Below are positions 33,057 through 41,573 of a stretch of 64,000 nucleotides of DNA, in pieces; the first letter of the stretch is position 1, and the number at the start of each line of letters is the position of its first letter. The stretch is taken from assembly GCA_963774765.1 (NCBI GenBank), contig CAVZGP010000023.1, forward strand, positions 90,302-154,301, in the 5' to 3' direction. The position numbers were made by a program, and so were the translations under genes. The notes below the pieces were generated by a model. That model was given only the letters and a program-made list of their open reading frames with translations. It did not search any database and had not been told where the DNA came from. The stretch comes from Sva-07 sp963774765 (GTDB taxonomy: Bacteria; Actinomycetota; Acidimicrobiia; Acidimicrobiales; Ilumatobacteraceae).

Positions 33057-34049
33057 CTACATCTGGGGCCCGACCCCAGATGTAACACCGAGATGGCAGG
33101 CGACCGTGTGGTCAGCGGTGACTGGATCGAGTGAGGGATCGTCGCCGGTGCACCGATCGAGGATGCCGAGACGTTCGGCCTCACCTGACGCGACCACCGG
33201 ACAGCGAGGATGGAACCGGCACCCGGTCGGTATCGCGGCCGGGTCGGGCGTCTCGCCCTCGAGGATCTGCTGCTCCATCCGATCCGCTTCGGGGACCACC
33301 GACAACAGCGCCTTCGTGTAGGGATGCTGCGGTTCGGCGAGCACCGCTTCGGCTGGCCCGAGCTCGACGATTCGGCCGAGGTACATCACGGCGATCCGGT
33401 CGGCGATGTTCCATGCGAGCCCGAGATCGTGCGTGACCGCCACGATCGAGATGCCGGTGTCGTCGACGAGCGAGCGCATCAAGGCGAGGATCTCCCCACG
33501 GATCGAGGCGTCGAGCGAGGCGACCGGCTCGTCGGCGAGCAGCAGCTGGGGGGCCAACACCATCGCTCCGGCGATCAGCACCCGCTGGCGTTGGCCGCCC
33601 GACACCTCGTGCGGATATCGAGGCAGATACCGCTCAGCGGGTCGCAACCCGGCGCGGGCGAGCGCCCCGGCCACGAGGTCGACTTCTCGGCCGTCGATGC
33701 GGTGGATGCGGATGCCCTCGGCGACCGCCTCGTAGATGGTGTGTCGTGGATTGAGCGCGCCCGTCGGATCCTGGAAGATCATCTGCACCCGTCGACGAAG
33801 CTCCTGCTGTGCACCGGCACGGCTGCTCACCGCCTCGCCGTCGAACTCGATCGAGCCCGACGCCAGCGGTTCGAGCCCGACGACCGAGCGGATCAGGGTG
33901 GTCTTGCCGCAGCCCGATTCACCGACGAGCGCCAGCACCTCACCGGACTCGACCACGAGATCGACCCCGTCGACAGCGCGCACGACACCGGACGCCCGAC
34001 GGGCCGGGAATGTCACGTGGATGTCGCGGAGGCGCAGCAGCTCGGTCAT
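33057..34049 (-). CDS. oppF: Oligopeptide-type ABC importer ATPase (OppF/DppF), C-terminus encoded by a repeat
   Basis: A 330-residue ATPase. Walker A is LVGESGCGKTTLIRS (about 45), the Q-loop is MIFQDPTGALNP, the signature is VSGGQRQRVLIA, Walker B is LLLADEPVASLD, and the C-terminal oligopeptide/dipeptide motif is PTGCRFHPRCP, whose cysteines bind 4Fe-4S in some DppD/F proteins. The ATG at 34049 overlaps the oppD stop. The last eight residues (TSGVGPQM) and the TAG stop are encoded by a GGGGTC-type palindrome at 33058-33084. The substrate of the importer (peptides, nickel or other) is not deducible from the ATPase. Confidence 0.93.
   Translation of the reverse strand: MTELLRLRDIHVTFPARRASGVVRAVDGVDLVVESGEVLALVGESGCGKTTLIRSVVGLEPLASGSIEFDGEAVSSRAGAQQELRRRVQMIFQDPTGALNPRHTIYEAVAEGIRIHRIDGREVDLVAGALARAGLRPAERYLPRYPHEVSGGQRQRVLIAGAMVLAPQLLLADEPVASLDASIRGEILALMRSLVDDTGISIVAVTHDLGLAWNIADRIAVMYLGRIVELGPAEAVLAEPQHPYTKALLSVVPEADRMEQQILEGETPDPAAIPTGCRFHPRCPVVASGEAERLGILDRCTGDDPSLDPVTADHTVACHLGVTSGVGPQM
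33058..33084. repeat. Palindrome of the GGGGTCAGACCCC group, family 2, at the oppF 3' end
   Basis: TACATCTGGGG...CCCCAGATGTA, 11-bp perfect arms and a 5-nt loop (CCCGA). It contains the oppF stop codon and lies 5 bp past the convergent zinc-ribbon gene stop. Confidence 0.93.
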
Positions 34050-35038
34050 GTCACCGCCTCGATGTGCACGCACGCAGCGCGCCGCGGGACTGCGGAACCA
34101 TCGCCGGTTGGGATGGCGCGCAGTTCGACGTCGACCGTCGAGCAGATGTCGATCGCGTCGGCGCAGCGCGGATGGAACGGGCACCCCGTCGGGAGCGCGG
34201 CAGGGTCGGGCGGGTCGCCCGGGAGTCCACTCGGTCGCATCCGCGACGCCGGGTCACCGATCGTCGGGAATGCGTGCGACAGCGCCTTGCCGTAGGGATG
34301 ACAGGGATCGGCGAACAGCGCCTGGCTCGGCCCTTCCTCGACGATCCGTCCGGCGTACATCACCACCAAGCGCTCGCACACGCTGTTGAGCACCGACAGA
34401 TCGTGCGTGATGAAGAGCAGCGCCAGACCGCGATCGGCCTGCAACTCGGCGAGCAGTTGGAGGACCTGGGCCTGGACCATCACATCGAGGGCCGTGGTCG
34501 GTTCGTCGGCGATGAGCAGGTCGGGCTCGCACGCGAGCGCCAGTGCGATCAGCACGCGCTGGCGCTGTCCGCCCGACATCTGGTGCGGGTAGTTGCTCGC
34601 CCGTTCGGCTCGCAGACCGACGCGCTCGAGGAGTTCGCCGACGCGCCGCTGCGCCTGGCCCCGATCGAGACCGAGATCCGCGGCGTGCAGCATGATCGCC
34701 TCCTCGATCTGCGTACCGACCCGACGCACCGGATTCAGCGAGTGCAGCGCCCCCTGGAACACGATCGCCGCGCCCGTCCAGCGCACAGCGCGCAGGCGTC
34801 CCGGCTTCATCGCGTACACGTCCTCGTCGCCGAGCAGCACCGATCCCTCCACGAGGGTCTCCTTGGGAAGCAGCCGCAACACAGCGCCGGCGATCGTCGA
34901 CTTACCGCACCCCGATTCACCGGCGAGGCCGACCGTCTCGCCACGCTCGATCGTGAGATCGACACCTCGGACCGCCGGCACGTCGCCGCGCTCGGAGCGA
35001 TACGTGACGTGCAGGTCGCGCAACTCCAGCAGGCTCAT
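34046..35038 (-). CDS. oppD: Oligopeptide-type ABC importer ATPase (OppD/DppD)
   Basis: A 330-residue ATPase. Walker A is LAGESGCGKSTIAGAV, the Q-loop is IVFQGALHSLNPVRR, the signature is MSGGQRQRVLIAL, Walker B is LLIADEPTTALDV, and the C-terminal PTGCPFHPRCADA motif is present. The ATG at 35038 overlaps the oppC stop by 4 bp; longer upstream open sequence belongs to the oppC reading region. It forms the heterodimeric motor with OppF. Confidence 0.93.
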   Translation of the reverse strand: MSLLELRDLHVTYRSERGDVPAVRGVDLTIERGETVGLAGESGCGKSTIAGAVLRLLPKETLVEGSVLLGDEDVYAMKPGRLRAVRWTGAAIVFQGALHSLNPVRRVGTQIEEAIMLHAADLGLDRGQAQRRVGELLERVGLRAERASNYPHQMSGGQRQRVLIALALACEPDLLIADEPTTALDVMVQAQVLQLLAELQADRGLALLFITHDLSVLNSVCERLVVMYAGRIVEEGPSQALFADPCHPYGKALSHAFPTIGDPASRMRPSGLPGDPPDPAALPTGCPFHPRCADAIDICSTVDVELRAIPTGDGSAVPRRAACVHIEAVT

Positions 35039-35988
35039 CGCCCGCCCCCTCTGCGATCGCGTAGACGCGGGTCGAGGATCTCCTCGAGGGCCCGCGCGAA
35101 CAGGGTGAAGGCGAGCACGACCGCCACGATCCCGAGCCCGGCCGGCAGGTAGTACCACCACGCGTTGCGGCTGATCGCCCCCGCCCCGAACGCTTCCTCG
35201 AGCGTCTTACCCCACGATGTCTGGTTCGGGTCGGCGAGTCCGAGGAACGCGAGCGTCGTCTCGGTGAGGATCGAGATCGGCACCGCGAGCGTGACGCTGG
35301 CGAGAATCAGCGGTGCCACGTTCGGCAGGATGTGGCGCTTGACGATGTGCACCCGGCTGGCACCGAGCGCCCGGGCCCGGTCGACGTAGAGGCGTTGTTT
35401 GACCGTGAGGACCTGGGCGCGCACGAGCCGGGCCGTCGACGGCCATGTCGTGACGCCGATGACGAACACGATGTTCCACAGCGACCGGTCGAGGATCGTC
35501 GCCAACACGATCGCCAGCGGCAGGAACGGGATCACGAAGAACCAGTCGGTGAGCCGCATCAGCACCGAGTCGGTCCGCCCGCCGAAGAAGCCGGCCGTGA
35601 TGCCGACGACACAGCCGATACCGACGGTGAGCACCGTGGCGGCGAAGCCGACGAACAGACTCACCCGCGATCCCCACACGAACTGGGCCGCCACCGACCG
35701 TCCGAGGTTGTCGGTGCCCATCGGGAAGCCCCGACCCGGCGGGGCCCACGCCGGATTGTCGACCGAGGCGACCGCGCTGAGGCCCGACTCGGGACTGATC
35801 AACGGCGCGATCACCGCCATCACCACGAACCCGAGGAGAACGATGAACCCACCAAGCGCAATCCGGTCGGCACGCACGCCTCGCGCCAACCGCACGAACG
35901 TCGCCCGTCGACGCGCCCGCGCCGCGGAGCGTGGCGAGTAGTCGACCGGCTCGCCGCCGGTTGCAGGTTCGAGCACGGCGTCACTCAT
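35035..35988 (-). CDS. oppC: Oligopeptide-type ABC importer permease (OppC/DppC)
   Basis: A 317-residue permease with N-terminal TM (IALGGFIVLLGFVVMAVIAP) and five further helices. The OppC_N region carries PMGTDNLGRSVAAQFVWGSR, and the EAA coupling motif is DRARALGASRVHIVKRHILP. The start is ATG 35988, overlapping the oppB stop. About 40 hydrophilic residues precede TM1. It forms the translocation pore with OppB. Confidence 0.93.
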   Translation of the reverse strand: MSDAVLEPATGGEPVDYSPRSAARARRRATFVRLARGVRADRIALGGFIVLLGFVVMAVIAPLISPESGLSAVASVDNPAWAPPGRGFPMGTDNLGRSVAAQFVWGSRVSLFVGFAATVLTVGIGCVVGITAGFFGGRTDSVLMRLTDWFFVIPFLPLAIVLATILDRSLWNIVFVIGVTTWPSTARLVRAQVLTVKQRLYVDRARALGASRVHIVKRHILPNVAPLILASVTLAVPISILTETTLAFLGLADPNQTSWGKTLEEAFGAGAISRNAWWYYLPAGLGIVAVVLAFTLFARALEEILDPRLRDRRGGGR

Positions 35989-36953
35989 GTGGCACCGACC
36001 CGGGGGTCGAGGTAGCCGTAGAGCAGATCGACGATCAAGTTGGCCACGATCAACGATGTGCTGAACAGTAGGAACAGGCCCTGCAACATCGGGAAGTCCG
36101 GACCGCGGATGGCTTCGAGGGTCGCTTGGCCGAGCCCGGGCCACGAGTAGATCGCCTCGACCGCGATCGACCCGGACAGGATGAACCCGAAATTGAGCGC
36201 CGCCAGGCTCACAACGGGCAACATTGCGTTGGGCACCGCGTGACGCGAGCGCACCGCCGCGTCGCGCAGACCCTTGGCCCGCGCCAGCTGGAGGTAGTCC
36301 TCGCTGACGGTGTCGAGAATCGACGAACGCATCACGATCGTGTACTCGCCGATGTAGGCCAACGTCAGTGTCAACGCCGGCAGGAACATGTGGTGCAGTT
36401 GGTCGAGCAACGCCGGCAGTCCGGTGGCGGTGCTCCCGGCGTCCTCGAAACCTCCCGTCGGGAACCACCCGAGCCGCACGGCGAAGAAGGCAAGCAACAG
36501 CATGCCGAGCCAGAAGTCGGGTACCGAGTACGTGAACATCGAGAACGACGTCGAGGCCACGTCGAACCGGCTGCGCCGTCTCCACCCGGCGTAGATGCCC
36601 AACGTGATGCCGATCATCATGGCGAACACCATCGAGGTGCCGACCAGCGCGACCGTCGGCCAGATCGCCTCGCGGATCTCCGTGGTGACCGGTCGGTTGC
36701 TGAGGAACGAGTCGCCGATGTTGCCGCGCAGGGTCTGTTGGACGAACGCGACGAACTGCTCGAATTGGCTGCCGGTGAGGTTGAACTGCTCACGCCGCGC
36801 CTGGATCTGGTCGGCGGTCATGTTCCGTCCCCGGAACATCGAGGCAGTCGGGTCGTCGTTGACGACGCGGAACAGGAAGAAGTTGACGACGAGCACGAAC
36901 GCCAGGGTCGCGAGGGCCCCCGCGACCTTGCCGAGAACGAACCGTGCCCGCAC
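35985..36953 (-). CDS. oppB: Oligopeptide-type ABC importer permease (OppB/DppB)
   Basis: A 322-residue permease with six TM helices. TM1 is ALATLAFVLVVNFFLFRVV. The family motif LRGNIGDSF is present and the EAA loop is LARAKGLRDAAVRSRHAVPN. Position within the operon supports GTG 36953, 4 bp after the substrate-binding protein stop; longer N-termini would overlap that gene. A longer than usual hydrophilic loop (about 40-85) follows TM1. Confidence 0.92.
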   Translation of the reverse strand: MRARFVLGKVAGALATLAFVLVVNFFLFRVVNDDPTASMFRGRNMTADQIQARREQFNLTGSQFEQFVAFVQQTLRGNIGDSFLSNRPVTTEIREAIWPTVALVGTSMVFAMMIGITLGIYAGWRRRSRFDVASTSFSMFTYSVPDFWLGMLLLAFFAVRLGWFPTGGFEDAGSTATGLPALLDQLHHMFLPALTLTLAYIGEYTIVMRSSILDTVSEDYLQLARAKGLRDAAVRSRHAVPNAMLPVVSLAALNFGFILSGSIAVEAIYSWPGLGQATLEAIRGPDFPMLQGLFLLFSTSLIVANLIVDLLYGYLDPRVGAT

Positions 36954-36957
36954 CGGC

Positions 36958-38742
36958 CTACTCGCGGTCGTCAGCGCTGCTGCGGGACCGCTTGAGGGCG
37001 TAGGCCGCGCCACCGATCAGGATCACGCCGATGCCGACCAGGGCGATCAGGAGACCGGTCGAGATTCCGTCGTCGCTGCTCTCGCCGCCCTCGATCAGGC
37101 GGAGGTTGGCGTAGGTCGGCGAACTGTTGGAGAACAGCACGGGGCCGACCTCGGCGGGTTGGCGCAGCCAGCCCTCGAAGCGGTCGGTGCGGTAGGCCTG
37201 TGGGTCGGCGTCGGCGAGCAGTACGACGTAGGTGCCGTTCTCGTGGAAGAACTTCACCATCTCGTGGACGATCTCGATGCGCGTGTCGCGATCGAGTTCG
37301 ACCTTCTGGCGCTCGTACAGCTCGTCGTAGACCGGGTCGCACCAGTTGGCGTCGTTGTTGCCGGGAGACTCGAGGTCGGTGGTCAGCTGATCGCACGTGA
37401 AGTACCCGAGTTGCGGGTCGGGGTCGACGTACGGGGTCCACGCCCACACGAACAGGTCGTAGTCGCCGGCGATGCTGGCTTCGTAGAGCTGATCGTCGTC
37501 CATCACCGACACCTCGGTGCCGATGCCGATGTCAGAGAGCCATTGCGTCACGAACTCACGGATCGCCGGTGCGACGTCGGACTCGGACCGCTCGACATAC
37601 CGGAAGTTCAACGGGTCGCTGCCGTCGGGCATCTCGCGGATGCCGTCGCCGTCGGTGTCGAGGTATCCGGCGTCGTCGAGCATCGTGTTCGCGAGTTCGG
37701 GATCGAACGCGAAGGCCTCGTCGTCGGAGAGCTCGGGGGTCCATGCCGGGTCGGCCGATGGAACCATCACGGAACCGACCGCTCCGGTGCCGAGGGCCAC
37801 ACGGTCGAACAGCACGTCGCGGTCGATGGCGTGGGCGATGGCGTGACGTACTTCGAGATCCGCCAGCGCCGGGTGGCCGTCGCCGAGGCCACCGGCGCCG
37901 CCGTTCATCGCCAGTTCGGTGAACGAGCCCTGCTCGCCGGCGATCGTCTCGATGTTCGTATCGCCCTGGAGGCGTTCGAGCGCCGAGCGCGGCACCTCGT
38001 GGGCTGCGTCGATCTCGCCGGCCTGCAGTGCAGCGACCATGGCGTCGCCGTTGGTGAAGACCCGGTACACGATGCGGTGGATGCCATTGTCGTCGCCGTA
38101 CCAGTTGTGGTTCTCGGTCATCGTCCAGTCCTGACCCGAGCGCCACTCGGTGAGCGAGTACGGGCCGGAGGCCACGCCATCGAGTCCGTCGTACGAGGAG
38201 AGATCGTCGGCGGAGATGTCGGCATAGATGTGCTCGGGCACGATGTACACGTCCATCGTCGGCAGCTTCGGATCGGGAACCGACGAGGTGATCTCGACGG
38301 TGCGCTCGTCGATCACGACCGCGTCGAGGTTCTGAACGGTCGAGTAGTGGTTGCTCCACTCCTCGTCGCGCGACCGGTTGATCGTGTAGGCGACGTCGTC
38401 AGCGGTCAGTGGTTCGCCGTCGGACCACTCGAGGCCTTCGCGCAGGGTGTAGGTGTAGGTGAGGCCGTCGTTCGACTCGGTCCACGACTCGGCGAGCCCC
38501 GGCGTGGTCGCGAAGTCGTCGGCAGCCTTGTCGGTGAGCGACGCGTACTGGAGGTTCCACACCTCGAAATCGGGCACGAGGTAGCCGACGGTGACGTTCG
38601 GCGATGACAGGTCCTGCAGCAGACCAATCGTGAGTGTGACGGTGTCGCCGTTCGAGGCGTCATGCGCGAGCGCCGTCGACACCACACCACCAGACAACAA
38701 CACGCCGGCCAGCAGACCGACGCCCATGAGACGCCTCGACAT
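36958..38742 (-). CDS. oppA: ABC transporter substrate-binding protein, family 5, with C-terminal TM anchor
   Basis: A 594-residue SBP_bac_5 protein. The signal peptide (MGVGLLAGVLLSGGVVSTALA, cleavage before HDAS) lacks a lipobox Cys. The domain shows LAESWTESNDGLTYTYTLRE, GEPLTADDVAYTINR, RHAIAHAIDRDVLFDRV and PYVDPDPQLGYFTCDQ. After about residue 555 comes GISTGLLIALVGIGVILIGG, a TM helix, and then a basic tail. The binding protein is thus held by a C-terminal helix instead of a lipid, an unusual arrangement. It is the first gene of an operon with oppBCDF. An acidic composition suggests a mesophilic marine or brackish habitat, but that is weak. Confidence 0.91.
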   Translation of the reverse strand: MSRRLMGVGLLAGVLLSGGVVSTALAHDASNGDTVTLTIGLLQDLSSPNVTVGYLVPDFEVWNLQYASLTDKAADDFATTPGLAESWTESNDGLTYTYTLREGLEWSDGEPLTADDVAYTINRSRDEEWSNHYSTVQNLDAVVIDERTVEITSSVPDPKLPTMDVYIVPEHIYADISADDLSSYDGLDGVASGPYSLTEWRSGQDWTMTENHNWYGDDNGIHRIVYRVFTNGDAMVAALQAGEIDAAHEVPRSALERLQGDTNIETIAGEQGSFTELAMNGGAGGLGDGHPALADLEVRHAIAHAIDRDVLFDRVALGTGAVGSVMVPSADPAWTPELSDDEAFAFDPELANTMLDDAGYLDTDGDGIREMPDGSDPLNFRYVERSESDVAPAIREFVTQWLSDIGIGTEVSVMDDDQLYEASIAGDYDLFVWAWTPYVDPDPQLGYFTCDQLTTDLESPGNNDANWCDPVYDELYERQKVELDRDTRIEIVHEMVKFFHENGTYVVLLADADPQAYRTDRFEGWLRQPAEVGPVLFSNSSPTYANLRLIEGGESSDDGISTGLLIALVGIGVILIGGAAYALKRSRSSADDRE

Positions 38743-38849
38743 CACTACCCCTTTGGGGAACGGGCGCCGAGGCGCCGGATTGGTGGGCCGCATTCTCCTC
38801 CGACAGCACCCGATTCTGCAAACGACAAGTGCCGCGAGCTGCATTCCAC

Positions 38850-38951
38850 CGATGAGCGAACCGACCGGATACGGCGGTTTCGCTCATCGCAACCCACTCG
38901 AATCTCCCACCGATGAGCGAACCGACCGGATACAGCGGTTTCGCTCATCGC
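38850..38951. repeat. Paired 41-bp palindromic repeat, family 1 (two copies)
   Basis: Copies at 38850-38890 and 38911-38951 (61 bp spacing), arms CGATGAGCGAA/TTCGCTCATCG, core CCGACCGGATACRGCGG. The linker is AACCCACTCGAATCTCCCAC. They lie in the divergent gap between the binding-protein gene and the DUF1801 gene, which otherwise (38743-39033) holds nothing recognised. Confidence 0.95.
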
Positions 38952-39033
38952 AACTCACGGTCGCGAGAGACGCACACGATGCGCCAGGCACGTCGTGTAC
39001 GCCGGTCGGTTCGGCTGGTGGTAGAACTCCGCG

Positions 39034-39414
39034 ATGAGCGCGTCCGACAGCCCGATCGACACCCACTTGGCACGATTCGACGGACCGCAACGCGACACCT
39101 TGTCGACGCTGCGTGACACGCTTCGAGAACTCCTGCCTGACGCCGAGGAATGCATCAGCTACAACATGCCGTGCTTCAAGCTCGACGGTGAGGCGGTCGC
39201 CGGGTTCGACGGTTTCAAGAAGCACTGCTCGTACTTCCCGCACAGTGGCGGCGTCCTGGGCAGAGTCACCAGCATCCCGTCGTGGTGCACGGTGTCGTCG
39301 ACCGGAACGTTGCAGTTCCCCGTCGACCGCCCGCTTCCCAAGGCGCTGGTTCGCCGGCTCGTGCAGGCGCGTCGCCGCGACATCGCCGAACGGCGGGCGT
39401 CGAAGGCTCGGTGA
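39034..39414 (+). CDS. DUF1801 (YdhG-like) protein
   Basis: A 126-residue YdhG/DUF1801 protein. The family core is present: LRDTLRELLPDAEECISYNM, PCFKLDGEAVAGFDGFKKHC, YFPHSGG, LQFPVDRPLPKALVRRLVQA. This fold includes frataxin-like proteins and proposed iron chaperones such as Bacillus YdhG/FraT, but function in actinobacteria is not established. No signal or TM. The start is ATG 39034. It converges with the hypothetical gene at 39426. Confidence 0.85.
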   Translation: MSASDSPIDTHLARFDGPQRDTLSTLRDTLRELLPDAEECISYNMPCFKLDGEAVAGFDGFKKHCSYFPHSGGVLGRVTSIPSWCTVSSTGTLQFPVDRPLPKALVRRLVQARRRDIAERRASKAR

Positions 39415-39425
39415 GGCCGTCACTG

Positions 39426-39767
39426 TCATCGACGGATGAGCTCCCACTCGCCCGACGCGAGCTGCTGTGGCGTGACGGTCAGCGTCGGCACACCCGGCAG
39501 GGAGTAGTAGTCGAGCGCGAGCGTGACGGCATCGGGAGTCGCCTCCTGGATGCACACCACCTGCTCGCCGCCGGTCCCGCCGTTCCTCAGCGTCCATCGC
39601 TCGGCGAGCGCTGAGAGACACTCGCTCAGCACCTGCTCAGCGGCGGCTTCACCGTCACCGTGTCGACCGAGCACGGCTCCGAAGACGCTGAGCGCACACC
39701 ACTGCTCAACGCGCCGGTCGACGTACCCGCAGAGTTCGCCGTCGTCGTGTCGTCTCACCTCGTCCAC
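39426..39767 (-). CDS. Hypothetical protein, 113 residues
   Basis: No family recognised. The composition and a folded-looking sequence (CALSVFGAVLGRHG, VLSECLSALAERWTLRNGG, VVCIQEATPDAVTLALDYYS) suggest a real small globular protein with three or four cysteines and no TM. The start is GTG 39767. The frame stays open upstream, but no good start is seen and that region looks eroded. Confidence 0.55.
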   Translation of the reverse strand: MDEVRRHDDGELCGYVDRRVEQWCALSVFGAVLGRHGDGEAAAEQVLSECLSALAERWTLRNGGTGGEQVVCIQEATPDAVTLALDYYSLPGVPTLTVTPQQLASGEWELIRR

Positions 39768-40484
39768 GTCGGTGAGCTTGACACGAGCGGTCGCGTGGAA
39801 CTCGCAGGATTCGAACAGCCGGCGTGAGGTGGCCCCCCGGCGGTTGCCGCCAGGTCACGCCGCGCCTCCAGTGCGTGACCGCTCACGTCGCGGCCGATGG
39901 TCGTTGTGCGTTCCGTCCGTCCGGGTGACGAGTTACGTCGTCGTCGTCGAAAGCACAACGCTTCGATTCGACGAGCGCACGGCGCGCGCTGAACTCGATC
40001 GACGTTTCGCATCGGTTCCGAAGCCGTACGAAGTGGTCGGATCGGTTGAGATCTCCAGCCAGGTGTCCGCGTCCACGAGCGCGTGTACGCCAAGTGTCAC
40101 GCCTGGGCAGGCGCCAATTGCCACCGCCGCAAGCACCCTGGATCGACTTTGCCGGGCCGTGCGTCGACAAGGATGGTGCCGTGCAGACCGCGACCCGGAT
40201 GGGAGTTCTCGTCGCCGCCATGTCACTCCACACAGGACCGTTCGCCGAGATGCATTCCTCGCGCCGACATCGGTGCTCGGTGACGTCGAACTCGACGAGC
40301 GGGTTGCGGTGCTCGCCTGCCTGCTCGAGCGGTCGCTGCGCGCCGCGACAGCCGCCGGAATCTCGTCAGTGAACGCTGAGTCGACTCCCCCTACGAGGAT
40401 CTCGCTGCGCTGTTGACACTCATTCCCTCGACCGCCGTCGCCGGTCGCCGCGTCTGGATGAAGCGAGGATGACCCAAACGACAA
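39768..40484. other. 717-bp stretch without a convincing gene, possibly an eroded locus
   Basis: Open frames exist on both strands but have Ser/Arg/Thr-rich, low-complexity translations. Short gene-like snippets appear in different plus-strand frames (for example RFDERTARAELDRRFASVP near 39964, AVLACLLERSLRAATAAG near 40305). This is what a decayed gene would leave, but I cannot name a family. No repeat, tRNA or hairpin stands out. Confidence 0.4.
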
Positions 40485-41504
40485 TCAGGTGCGCCACTCG
40501 GCGACCAGGAAGCCGCCGAGACCAACAGGGTCGAGCAACGCCTCGGCTTCGCTGATTCGACTCCGCATCTTCATCGCCTCGAGACCGGGCCGAGCGGCCT
40601 GTTCTTCCCAGATGCGCTTGCCCTCTGCCACGAGGTCGTCGATGCCCCACCGCTGAAGGAACTGGCCCTGCGAGCGCACCGCGTCGGGTTCGGGGAGTTG
40701 ATCGATCGGGACGTCGATCGTGATGTCCTGGGTGCCCGGCGACGCGAGATAGTGATCGCCTCGCTCGTTGCTCCGGTACGTACGGAGCCAGTCGCGGTAT
40801 GGCCGTCCGGCGAGCAGTGCGGTGAGCGGTGTGCCGTAGTCGATCACCACAACCGAGCCCGAACGGACCAGCCGCCGGGCGTCGTCGACGAACCTCGCCG
40901 CCCGGTCGACCAGCGGGGCACGTGCGCCGAAGGCACCATCGACGGGCAACCAGGTCGGCATCGGGTCGAACGGCGCCGACAGCACCTCGACGAATCGGCC
41001 ATCGCCGTCCAGGCCGACGAAGGCCTCACGCCACCCGGCGTCGAACACGGCCAGGCGGAACGGCAGGTTGTCGAGGAGTTCGTTGGCGATCACGACACCG
41101 TCGAACGCGTCTGCGGGCATCGTCGCGACCGACTCGACACCGCCGGGGTGACGCTCGCGCTGGCCCGCCGACACTTCGACGGCCACGTAGCGCAGCGCGT
41201 CGCCGCACGACGGTCGAGCGGCCAAGATCGAGCGGGCCAGCGTGCCCGGACCGGCGCCTGCGTCGACGACGGTAAACACATCAGGTCGACCGATGCGCGC
41301 CCATTCGGCGTCGAGGTAGCGGGCAATGACCGCACCGAACAACGGCCCCACTTCGGGTGAGGTGATGAAGTCTCCGCGCCGACCCGCCGATCCCCCGTCA
41401 GCCCGCGTGTAGAACCCCTCCGCCCCGTACAACGCAAGATCCATGAATCGCTCGAACGCAATCGGTCCGTGGGCACGAATCGCGTCGTCAATCCCCTCCG
41501 TCAC
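40485..41504 (-). CDS. MidA/NDUFAF7-family SAM-dependent methyltransferase
   Basis: A 339-residue protein of the MidA (DUF185) family. Conserved segments are ISFERFMDLALYG-like (GPIAFERFMDLALYG), EGFYTRADGG, GDFITSPEVGPLFG, the SAM motif VVDAGAGPGTLARSI, VVIANELLDNLPFRLAVF and VVIDYGTP. The eukaryotic homologue NDUFAF7 dimethylates an arginine of the complex I subunit NDUFS2 (NuoD). This gene follows nuoN at the end of the nuo operon, which supports the same role here. The start is GTG 41504; an ATG at 41531 in the same frame lies within the family 4 palindrome and is less likely. Confidence 0.88.
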   Translation of the reverse strand: MTEGIDDAIRAHGPIAFERFMDLALYGAEGFYTRADGGSAGRRGDFITSPEVGPLFGAVIARYLDAEWARIGRPDVFTVVDAGAGPGTLARSILAARPSCGDALRYVAVEVSAGQRERHPGGVESVATMPADAFDGVVIANELLDNLPFRLAVFDAGWREAFVGLDGDGRFVEVLSAPFDPMPTWLPVDGAFGARAPLVDRAARFVDDARRLVRSGSVVVIDYGTPLTALLAGRPYRDWLRTYRSNERGDHYLASPGTQDITIDVPIDQLPEPDAVRSQGQFLQRWGIDDLVAEGKRIWEEQAARPGLEAMKMRSRISEAEALLDPVGLGGFLVAEWRT

Positions 41505-41517
41505 GCGGGACCTCCTC

Positions 41518-41564
41518 GTTCTCGTGAACAAATGCGCGCTCTGGAGGCGTAGTTGTTCACGAGA
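41518..41564. repeat. Palindromic repeat, family 4, copy 2
   Basis: GTTCTCGTGAACAA...TTGTTCACGAGA, interrupted stem with TGCGC/GGCG inside. It lies between nuoN and the midA-like gene, inside the presumed transcript. It is related to the copy at 29651. Confidence 0.9.
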
Positions 41565-41573
41565 TGCGGGCGG

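Noticed and set aside
38850..38951. Possible minimal CRISPR array (repeat-spacer-repeat)
   Set aside because: Each repeat is an 11-bp-arm palindrome, the 20-bp linkers are similar to each other at different loci, there are only two copies, and no cas gene is present.
39933..40484. Minus-strand ORF of about 183 codons
   Set aside because: Ser/Arg/Thr-biased translation with no motif, and stretches that look coding on the opposite strand.
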